Below, in pieces: positions 1-6,178 of a DNA stretch of 22,694 nt. Every line of letters begins with the position of its first letter. Positions within the stretch are counted from its first letter, which is position 1. Origin of the DNA: Nitrospira sp. (GTDB lineage: Bacteria > Nitrospirota > Nitrospiria > Nitrospirales > Nitrospiraceae); NCBI GenBank assembly GCA_020697375.1, contig JAJFBJ010000087.1:1-22694 (forward strand), given 5' to 3'. The position numbers were made by a program, and so were the translations under genes. The notes below the pieces were generated by a model, which was not told the DNA's origin, made no database searches, and saw only the letters and a list, made by a program, of their open reading frames with translations.

Positions 1-504
1 GCCGCGAAAAATAAACACACCGAGGCCGCCTGCACCGATCGCGGCAGCGATGGTCGCGGTGCCGATGGTCGTCACCGTGGCGATCCGAAGGCCGGCCAGA
101 ATCGTGCGTGTGGCCAAGGGGAGTTCCACCTCCAAAAGTAGCTGTCGTTCCGTCATGCCCATCGCGATTGCCGACTCGCGCACGGCCGGGTCTATGCCGA
201 GAATGCCTGTGAGGGTATTCCGCAGAATCGGCAAGAGCGCATAGAGCACGAGGGCTATGATCGCCGTGTGCTTTCCGATCCCGCCTATGAATGGAATGGG
301 GATCAGAAATCCGAAGAGCGCCAGGCTTGGCACGGTTTGCATGACATTCGCAAACCCCAGTACCCATCGTTGCAAGGGGGTGTGCCGCGTGAGCAGAATG
401 CCGGCGGGAATGGCCAATGCGGCGGCAATCACAATGGAGAGCACGACCAAGAACAGGTGCTCGAGGCTCAGGTCGAAGATTTCACGCGCCAATCCAGCCG
501 TCAT
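1..504 (-). CDS. Osmoprotectant-type ABC transporter permease, EgtU-like (partial, cut by window start)
   Basis: This is the membrane subunit of an ABC importer of the OpuC/ProW class. The 168 visible codons start MTAGLAREIFDLSLEHL and run through several hydrophobic segments. The cytoplasmic EAA loop (ESAIAMGMTERQLLLEVELP), which docks on the ATPase, is clear, and a GAGGLG segment follows near the cut. The ATG overlaps the stop of the upstream ATPase gene by one base (TGATG at 506-502), so the two are probably translationally coupled. In the ergothioneine importer EgtUV of Streptococcus and Helicobacter the permease is fused to a C-terminal substrate-binding domain. Whether that domain is present here lies outside the window. 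Because the gene is last in an egtB-egtD operon, an ergothioneine or related betaine substrate is inferred. A general glycine betaine/choline permease is the alternative. Confidence 0.9.
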   Translation of the reverse strand, partial: MTAGLAREIFDLSLEHLFLVVLSIVIAAALAIPAGILLTRHTPLQRWVLGFANVMQTVPSLALFGFLIPIPFIGGIGKHTAIIALVLYALLPILRNTLTGILGIDPAVRESAIAMGMTERQLLLEVELPLATRTILAGLRIATVTTIGTATIAAAIGAGGLGVFIFRG

Positions 505-1247
505 CAGACCTTCCTCGTCTGATCGAGACAGGTGAGGAAGGCCTGGACTTCCTCACCCTGCGCCTCGAGAAACTCCGAGGGTGCACCCAAAAATACCACA
601 CGACCGTTGTGGAGCAGTCCGACCCTGGTGCCGAGCAACAGTGCCTCCCGGACATCATGGGTGACGAACAGTGTCGTCTTGGCGAGACCCTGGCGCAATT
701 CGAGGAATTGCCGCTGCATTTCGACCCGCGTCACCGGGTCGAGCGCTCCGAACGGTTCGTCCAACAGCATGATGGGAGGATCTGCAGCCAGCGCGCGTGC
801 GACACCGACCCGCTGACGTTGTCCGCCGGAAAGCTGTCGTGGATAGCGAGCGGCGAACTGATCCGGGGGAAGGCCGACTTGATTGAGCAAATTCTGCACA
901 CGGGCTTCTATGGCATCCGCCTTCCACCCTTCCAGACGTGGCACCAGTCCGACATTGGCCGCCACGGTGAAATGAGGGAACAGTCCGGCATCCTGTATTA
1001 CGTACCCGATCCGGCGCCTCAGTCGAATCAAGTCCCAGGCCGTCGTGGGCTTGCCGTCTACGACAACTTCACCGGAGCTCGGCAGAAGGAGGGCGTTCAC
1101 CATTTTCAAGGCAGTGGTTTTGCCCGAACCGCTACGACCCAGGAGCACGAGCGTTTCTCCGGCTTCCACGTCGAAGTTCAGATTGTGAAGGATGTCTCTC
1201 CGGCCGATACGGAGGGAGACGTTTTGAAAGGAGATCAGGCGACTCAT
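504..1247 (-). CDS. ABC transporter ATPase, OpuCA/ProV/EgtV-like
   Basis: This is a 247-residue ATP-binding subunit that would power the adjacent permease. Walker A is GRSGSGKT at residues 37-44, followed by the Q-loop (YVIQDAGLFPH), the signature LSGGQRQRVGVARALA, Walker B IMLLDEPFGALD and the switch histidine in FVTHD. It ends soon after the nucleotide-binding domain and lacks the C-terminal CBS pair that many OpuCA proteins carry for ionic-strength sensing, which argues against simple osmotic gating. The start is the ATG at 1247, before MSRLISFQNVSL. The reading frame stays open upstream, but that part overlaps egtD in another frame and is not ABC-like. It lies 16 bases after the egtD stop and overlaps the permease start by one base. 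The substrate (ergothioneine, or another betaine) is inferred from context. Confidence 0.93.
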   Translation of the reverse strand: MSRLISFQNVSLRIGRRDILHNLNFDVEAGETLVLLGRSGSGKTTALKMVNALLLPSSGEVVVDGKPTTAWDLIRLRRRIGYVIQDAGLFPHFTVAANVGLVPRLEGWKADAIEARVQNLLNQVGLPPDQFAARYPRQLSGGQRQRVGVARALAADPPIMLLDEPFGALDPVTRVEMQRQFLELRQGLAKTTLFVTHDVREALLLGTRVGLLHNGRVVFLGAPSEFLEAQGEEVQAFLTCLDQTRKV

Positions 1248-1263
1248 GGGCTCTGGTAGGAGT

Positions 1264-2277
1264 TCACGGCGCGTCGGCCACGGCGGTCCACAGGTTTTCG
1301 GCGAAAGCCCATTCACCGTCGATCCATTGCGCGTCGCAGATAAAACCTGTCCGCCGAGCCATGCCGGGGATCTCCTCGGCGCGGAATTTGTGGCAGGCTT
1401 CGGTCCAGATCGTTTCGCCTTCTTCCAACGTGCAGGTGAACTCCGCGGCCCGAATCGACACCGCCTGCGTTCGCTTCGACCGCAGGTGCATCTCGATTCG
1501 ACGCGCCTTGTCATCATACCGGGCCTCGTGCGCGAAGTTCCGCAGGTCAAAGTTCCCGCCGAGTTCCCGGTTGATTCGGGCAAGCAGGTTGAAGTTGAAG
1601 ACGGCCGTGACACCGGCCGGATCATCATAGGCCAGCAATGTGTCGACGACCGATTTTTCCAGATCGGTGCCCATGAGGAGCGCATCACCGGGAAGTAAGC
1701 ATCGCCGAATCTCACGCAGGAAGTCTTCGGCTGCCGGACGATCGAAATTGCCGACGGCGCTCCCCAGAAACAGCACCAGCAATGCCTCGTGCGAATGGCG
1801 ATGGGATGCGACCTCGCGGAGCCCGTCCAAATACGATTTCTCCAAGCCGACAATGCTGATGGCGCCCAGTCCCAATAGTTCTTGTTTGCATTTCACGAGG
1901 GCAGACGGCGAGACATCGATAGGGAAATAACGCACAGGTTCCCGTTGGGCCATGCTTTCCAGGAGCCAGCGTGTTTTCCGTCCATTGCCGCTGCCCAGTT
2001 CCGCCACCGCCATGGGCGGCGGCAGGCGTTCGAGAATTGACGCGGCATGCCGCCGGAGGAGACGGTCCTCCGCGCGGGTCAGCCCATATTCCGGCAACAG
2101 GGTGATGGCTTCAAACAGCACTGTGCCCACATCATCGTACAGATAGATGGAAGGGAGTTCCCGTTGGCCCGGCTTGCTGAGGCCATGGCGAACGGCGCGA
2201 GCGAAGTCCAGCCATGCGCGGGGTTGCAAGGCCTGCGATGATAGGGGGTCAGTTCTCAACACATCGGAATCCGGCAT
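1264..2277 (-). CDS. egtD: L-histidine N-alpha-methyltransferase EgtD
   Basis: EgtD trimethylates histidine with SAM to make hercynine, the first step of ergothioneine synthesis. The 337-residue product is close to the family length (about 320). Family landmarks include YLYDDVGTVLFEAITLLPEY (residues 45-64), the SAM loop ELGSGNGRKT (93-102), GSAVGNFD (172-179), FNFNLLARINRELG (227-240) and RIEMHL (260-265). Y47, Y64, N177, M263 and E293 line up with known substrate-pocket residues of mycobacterial EgtD. The residue matching the pocket serine is Cys295, and the usual EYY is EYG, both unusual. The start is ATG 2277, with ATG 2283 two codons upstream as an alternative; neither has a clear ribosome-binding site. 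It overlaps the end of egtB by about 29 bases, so translation is probably coupled. Confidence 0.95.
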   Translation of the reverse strand: MPDSDVLRTDPLSSQALQPRAWLDFARAVRHGLSKPGQRELPSIYLYDDVGTVLFEAITLLPEYGLTRAEDRLLRRHAASILERLPPPMAVAELGSGNGRKTRWLLESMAQREPVRYFPIDVSPSALVKCKQELLGLGAISIVGLEKSYLDGLREVASHRHSHEALLVLFLGSAVGNFDRPAAEDFLREIRRCLLPGDALLMGTDLEKSVVDTLLAYDDPAGVTAVFNFNLLARINRELGGNFDLRNFAHEARYDDKARRIEMHLRSKRTQAVSIRAAEFTCTLEEGETIWTEACHKFRAEEIPGMARRTGFICDAQWIDGEWAFAENLWTAVADAP

Positions 2278-3520
2278 AGACATAGGGATAGCTTGATCGA
2301 AACCAGTTGCGAAATGACCGCCGCAAAAAACACGAAGCGGTCCGGGAGGATGCCCCTTTGAGGACATAGTGGTCGCCGTCAAAGAAGGGAGCCGAATATC
2401 CCGGATAAAACGGGAAGGGCTGGAAGCCCTGGAAAGGATGAAACAGGGTCGAAGTCCATTCCCAGCCGTTGCCCACAAGTTGAGAGACTCCGAAGGCGCT
2501 GTCGCCAAGGGCGGTCGCCGTAACAGGAATAGGGTCCCAGCGGCGAAAATCGAAGTTGCCCTCACGGTGATCCGGAGTGTCGTTGCCCCAGGGGTAGGGC
2601 CGCTCCTCACCACTTGTCGTGCCATAGGCCGCGCGATGAAACTGAGGTTCGGTCGGCAAGGACTTTCCCGACCATTCGGCATAGGCCTGAGCTTCACGCA
2701 GGGTTACATAGACCGGCCAGTCGAGCGGCAGCGGAATGTCTCCGGACATGGTTCGCCAGAACCACCGGCCGTCATGCCATGTCCAGAGGCGGGGAGGATC
2801 GGCGCCGGCGAGCACAAATTCCAAATACTGCCCAGTGGTCACCTTGTATTTACTGATGGCGAATGAGGGCACGCGAACCTCGTGAGCATCGAATTCATTG
2901 TCCCATCCGAACGATCTTGAAGGTCCCTGACTGTCTGTATGCCGGCCAAATTGGATATCGCGACTCTGTCCCAGGGTCGCCTTGCCCTCCGCGATTTCGA
3001 TCATGGCATGCACGGGCGGTGGACCAAAGAGCGGCTGGTCGGAAGGAAGCGGGACCTTGTTGCGCTGTGCCATCTGATGGAAAAGATAGGCGAGGGTTTC
3101 GGCATGCATCAATCGGTGCTCGAGTGCTACGTAAAGCATCTGTTCCGGTACCTCACCCAGCATGCTATCCACCAACTGTCGGACGCGCGCATTGTACCGG
3201 CGCACTTCCGCTACCGCCGGCCAGTCCGATGGTTTGTCAGGCGATACCTGTCCTGGTTCAGGATCAATTCCGAATGCAAACAAGCGATCGAATTCCGGAT
3301 GGAAGGAAGGCAGAATGGACCCATAGAGACAGATTTGGTTCCAATCAAACGTTTCCAGATGGCCCAGGTAAAAAATGATCCGATGGCGTTCCGGCACAGG
3401 CCGCTCATAGAAAGCAGCGGGGCGGATCATACGAAAGAGCGCATCCGTATGGGCACGAGCCCGGGCAAGCTGAATGCTTAAGGAGGGTAGGGTGGTGGCT
3501 TCTGAGAGCATAGGCGGCAT
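2249..3520 (-). CDS. egtB: Hercynine oxygenase / ergothioneine sulfoxide synthase EgtB
   Basis: EgtB is a non-haem iron enzyme that uses O2 to join hercynine to a thiol donor (gamma-glutamylcysteine or cysteine). The 423-residue product has an N-terminal DinB-like domain with the three-histidine iron site: H54 in YLGHLETFDW, and H135 and H139 in ALEHRLMHAE. A C-terminal formylglycine-generating-enzyme (FGE-sulfatase) fold follows, with PYPWGN, VGNGWEWTSTLF and the terminal YAGFR. No egtC or egtA is adjacent, so the thiol donor cannot be read from context. The start is ATG 3520; an AAAGGAG lies about 16 bases upstream, longer than ideal. The frame is open for another 79 codons upstream, but that stretch shows no family similarity. 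It is first in the operon egtB-egtD-ATPase-permease. Confidence 0.95.
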   Translation of the reverse strand: MPPMLSEATTLPSLSIQLARARAHTDALFRMIRPAAFYERPVPERHRIIFYLGHLETFDWNQICLYGSILPSFHPEFDRLFAFGIDPEPGQVSPDKPSDWPAVAEVRRYNARVRQLVDSMLGEVPEQMLYVALEHRLMHAETLAYLFHQMAQRNKVPLPSDQPLFGPPPVHAMIEIAEGKATLGQSRDIQFGRHTDSQGPSRSFGWDNEFDAHEVRVPSFAISKYKVTTGQYLEFVLAGADPPRLWTWHDGRWFWRTMSGDIPLPLDWPVYVTLREAQAYAEWSGKSLPTEPQFHRAAYGTTSGEERPYPWGNDTPDHREGNFDFRRWDPIPVTATALGDSAFGVSQLVGNGWEWTSTLFHPFQGFQPFPFYPGYSAPFFDGDHYVLKGASSRTASCFLRRSFRNWFRSSYPYVYAGFRCVEN

Positions 3521-3995
3521 GCTAGTCGTTGGATGTTCTCCTTTCCCACTAAGGAAAACCCTAGTTGCTGTTGAAAGCCGGCCGGCCTGACCGGACTGAT
3601 TGGAACTCCGAAGCAACCTAGAGTCGGCGAAATTTTTCCTGGACTTCAAATCTGAGACGGCCCTAACGTACAGATGGCTGGCTGAACATGTTTGGACTAT
3701 TAAACTTCTAGCCTGCCAACAGAGCATTTCCGCATCCTGTAGCACCCTAGAAAACATGCCCGCAGGAGGCTTAACAATGCGACCTTCTTACCCTCCCAAC
3801 CCCGGCGCGCCAAGACGCGCCTTGTCCCAGGGCGGCGGCCGCAGCGAGCGAAGAGGCGAGGCGTCGTCATTCTTACTCGCCCGCCCCGAGCCTGCGGGAC
3901 AGGCTTTTCCCATGGCGGTACCTTGAGCCTTTGGGCGATGCGAGAACAAGCCATCAGCTTGCGACGAGTATCGATAGCAGACGAGAGGAGGAATT
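3521..3995. other. 475-bp divergent intergenic region with structured GC-rich segment
   Basis: This is the upstream region for egtB (leftward) and the UBP zinc-finger gene (rightward). I could not name a convincing -35/-10 pair for either gene. The part from about 3786 to 3910 is very GC-rich and holds two hairpins: GGCGCG-N6-CGCGCC near 3802-3819, and AGCCTG-N5-CAGGCT at 3889-3905 followed by TTT. It looks like a structured or repeat-derived segment. A 49-codon frame (3777-3926) preceded by AGGAGG runs through it; see findings. Confidence 0.6.
3889..3908 (+). terminator. Terminator-like hairpin upstream of the UBP zinc-finger gene
   Basis: Perfect 6-bp arms AGCCTG and CAGGCT flank the loop CGGGA and are followed by TTTT on the plus strand. 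No plus-strand gene ends here, so it may be a leader or attenuator structure, or part of a repeat, rather than a true gene terminator. The run of T is short. Confidence 0.35.
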
Positions 3996-4253
3996 ATGGC
4001 AACGACATGCGCGCATCTTGATCAAATCCGGGACGTGACCGCGAGCGCGGATGGCTGTGAAGAATGTTTGAAAATGGGTGATGACTGGGTGCATCTTCGC
4101 CTGTGCTTGAGCTGCGGGCACGTGGGCTGTTGTGACTCGTCGAAAAACAAACATGCGACCAAGCACTTTCATAAGGCCCACCATCCGATCATGCGGTCCT
4201 TCGAGCCCGGCGAGGACTGGCGTTGGTGTTACGTGGACGAAGCATTTCTCTGA
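3996..4253 (+). CDS. UBP-type zinc-finger domain protein
   Basis: This 85-residue protein is almost entirely a ZnF-UBP domain, the fold that in eukaryotic USP5 and HDAC6 binds the free C-terminal glycine tail of ubiquitin. Potential zinc ligands are C5, H7, C21/C24, C37/C40, H42, C45, C46, H53, H57, H59 and H63. The final Cys pair of the HDAC6 domain is absent, so fewer zinc ions are likely. The tail HPIMRSFEPGEDWRWCYVDE carries the conserved aromatic end. The start is set by a strong GAGGAGGAATT before ATG 3996. Its bacterial ligand is unknown. The next gene on the same strand encodes a three-domain FAD oxidoreductase, and from recall this pair occurs together in other bacteria. A role in redox or protein-tail recognition is speculation. 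Confidence 0.88.
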   Translation: MATTCAHLDQIRDVTASADGCEECLKMGDDWVHLRLCLSCGHVGCCDSSKNKHATKHFHKAHHPIMRSFEPGEDWRWCYVDEAFL

Positions 4254-4317
4254 GCGGAGAGGTTCGCCAAACCGTCATGCAGCTGTCGTAAGTGCGGCGT
4301 GACAAGCTTCGCACTGC

Positions 4318-4413
4318 TAGCCCGGACTATTCCTGAATGCCGTCGCGAGTCGTTCGAGACCGAAGCCCGTCCGTCGAGGAGGCCGAACGAGAAAAGACTC
4401 GCCGGGCTCGAAG
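4318..4413 (+). repeat. Dispersed palindromic intergenic repeat, copy 1 (arm-deleted)
   Basis: This segment matches the reverse complement of 13699-13834: TAGCCCGGA, then GAATGCCGTCGCGAG and TTCGAGACCGAA, then GTCGAGGAGGCCGAACGAGAA. Relative to copy 2 it lacks about 40 central bases, including one arm of the big hairpin. It sits between the UBP zinc-finger gene and the FAD oxidoreductase gene. I infer a REP-like, genome-dispersed element. Confidence 0.75.
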
Positions 4414-4441
4414 GAGGCCATTGTCGGATGGGCCATGTGCT

Positions 4442-4447
4442 TATAAT
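4442..4447 (+). promoter_or_regulatory. Probable -10 box for the CNBD-FAD oxidoreductase gene
   Basis: A consensus TATAAT lies 46 bases before the GTG start. TTGTCG (4421-4426) could be the -35 but leaves only a 15-base spacer, so the pair is imperfect. If real, the gene has its own promoter downstream of the repeat and need not be co-transcribed with the zinc-finger gene. Confidence 0.4.
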
Positions 4448-4492
4448 GCTTCATTCGAGCCAGGTTCGATTCTCAAGAGAGGAGGTTGAGGC

Positions 4493-6178
4493 GTGGCCGA
4501 GCACGACTTACGAAGGATCGCATTCCCCATCCTGGACGACCTCCAAGTCGCCACGCTGGCCAAGTTCGGCGCGCGCCGGGCATTGCGCGATGGCCAGCTG
4601 CTGTTCCAAGCAGGGGCACGTGACTACAAATTCTTCGTCGTCGAGCGCGGCGCGGTGGAGATCGTGGAACAGTCGAGCGGGGAGCCCAAGACGGTCACCG
4701 TGCACGAAGTTCACGAGTTCGGTGGCGACGTCAGTTTGGTGACCGGACGACCAGCGCTGATCAGTGCAGTGGCCCGAGGTGACACCGAGGTTTTCGAGAT
4801 TCCGCCCGGTGACATCAGGCGCATCATGGGCGAGCGGCCCGCGCTCGGCGAGCTCCTCCTGCGGGCGTTTATTGCGCGACGCGAGCTTCTGGTGGCGTCG
4901 GACTTTCAGGGACTCCGAGTGCTCGGAGGGTCCTCGCGCGACACTTTCCGGATTTGTGACTTCCTCGCCAGGAACCAGGTACCGTTCACCTGGATCGATG
5001 TGGATCATGACCCGCAGGTAGGCGCGCTGCTGCTGAGCTTCGGCCTCAGCGAGGCCGACACGCCTGTGGTCGTCTTCGGATCCGAGCCGTTGCTGCGTAA
5101 CCCGTCGACGAGGGCATTGGCCGACCTTGTCGGAGTCAGGCGGCCGCTGACACAACAGGTCTACGACTTGGTGATAGTCGGTGGCGGTCCTGCGGGGCTG
5201 GCCGCTGCGGTGTACGGATCGTCGGAGGGGTTGTCCACCGTCGTCGTCGATGCGACCGCCCCCGGGGGCCAGGCCGGCACGTCGTCCAAAATCGAGAATT
5301 ATCTGGGCTTTCCGACCGGCATTTCGGGAGCCGATCTGGCGAGCCGTGCCATCTTGCAAGCGCAGAAGTTCGGCGCCCAATTCTCGAGCCCCTCGCAAGT
5401 TGTGCGCCTGGAGTTTGAGAATGATGCGCCCGTTGTTTGCTTGGATGATGGCCAACGCGTCTCGACCCGTTGTGTGCTGGTCGCGACCGGCGCCGACTAT
5501 CGCAGGCTGAACGTCCCGGGGCGCGAGCAGTTCGAGGGCTTGGGTGTCTACTATGCTGCGACCCTGACGGAAGCACAGCTCTGTCGCGACTCGGAAGTCG
5601 TGGTAATCGGGGGCGGCAATTCCGCCGGGCAAGCCGTCATGTTTCTTTCGGAACACACCTCGCGCGTATTCTTGCTCCTTCGCGAAGGGAGCCTGCGGAA
5701 GAGTATGTCCAACTACCTTGTGGAACGGATCGAGGGCGCCGACAATGTCGAGGTATTGTCAGACACGGAAGTTTTGAGAATGCTGGGAGACCAGCGGTTG
5801 GAGGCCGTCGAAATCACGCATGGCCGCACCGGCGAATCGCGAACGATCGTGACCCCTGCCGTATTTACCTTTATCGGCGCGATTCCCTGCACCGGCTGGC
5901 TCCCCGCCGAGATAGAGACCGATTCCAAAGGTTTTGTAAAGACGGGCCGACTGGTGGCTACCTCGCCCTACTGGCCTGCCGGCCGAGAGCCGTTCTTCCT
6001 CGAAACCAGCCGTCGCGGCGTCTTCGCCGCGGGGGATGTGCGGCTCGGCTCCACCAAGCGCGTCGCTTCTGCGGGCGCGCAGCTCGTTAAACGTTTCTAT
6101 CGGCGTGCCGACGGGATTGGCCGCATCTATTGGCCGGGTCTTCAGCAGGAACATGCCTGTTCATTCTTCGGGCTGTGA
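4493..6178 (+). CDS. Cyclic-nucleotide-binding-like / thioredoxin-fold / TrxR-like FAD oxidoreductase fusion
   Basis: This 561-residue protein has three parts. Residues 1-125 resemble a cNMP-binding jelly roll (FVVERGAVEIVEQ, FGGDVSLVTGRPAL), though the phosphate cassette is degenerate. Residues 135-215 look like a glutaredoxin/thioredoxin fold without a CxxC. Residues 222-555 form a thioredoxin-reductase-like flavoprotein with GGGPAGLAAAVY, GGQAGTSSKIENYLGFP, GGGNSAGQA for NADPH and FAAGD. The catalytic CATC of true thioredoxin reductase is replaced by YYAATLTEAQLC, so electrons cannot pass through the usual disulfide and the partner is unknown. The conserved ASAVGEG near the C terminus reads ASAG, as if Val-Gly-Glu were lost. 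The start is GTG 4493, after GGAGG. The last 18 bases overlap the convergent amidohydrolase gene. Confidence 0.88.
   Translation: MAEHDLRRIAFPILDDLQVATLAKFGARRALRDGQLLFQAGARDYKFFVVERGAVEIVEQSSGEPKTVTVHEVHEFGGDVSLVTGRPALISAVARGDTEVFEIPPGDIRRIMGERPALGELLLRAFIARRELLVASDFQGLRVLGGSSRDTFRICDFLARNQVPFTWIDVDHDPQVGALLLSFGLSEADTPVVVFGSEPLLRNPSTRALADLVGVRRPLTQQVYDLVIVGGGPAGLAAAVYGSSEGLSTVVVDATAPGGQAGTSSKIENYLGFPTGISGADLASRAILQAQKFGAQFSSPSQVVRLEFENDAPVVCLDDGQRVSTRCVLVATGADYRRLNVPGREQFEGLGVYYAATLTEAQLCRDSEVVVIGGGNSAGQAVMFLSEHTSRVFLLLREGSLRKSMSNYLVERIEGADNVEVLSDTEVLRMLGDQRLEAVEITHGRTGESRTIVTPAVFTFIGAIPCTGWLPAEIETDSKGFVKTGRLVATSPYWPAGREPFFLETSRRGVFAAGDVRLGSTKRVASAGAQLVKRFYRRADGIGRIYWPGLQQEHACSFFGL

Noticed and set aside
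3521..3757. Extended N terminus of EgtB
   Set aside because: The open frame has no similarity to the family, and the domain begins normally a few residues after ATG 3520.
3999..4253. UBP zinc finger as evidence of a bacterial ubiquitin-like conjugation system
   Set aside because: No E1, E2, JAB-type protease or ubiquitin-like gene is present in the window; a lone ZnF-UBP protein is not enough.
4291..4315. Hairpin AGTGCG...CGCACT after the UBP zinc-finger gene as a terminator
   Set aside because: The loop is 13 bases and there is no T tract; it abuts the repeat, so it was not called.
4508..5656. 382-codon open frame opposite the flavoprotein
   Set aside because: Antisense shadow of a clearly recognised FAD protein; no domain, no ribosome-binding site.
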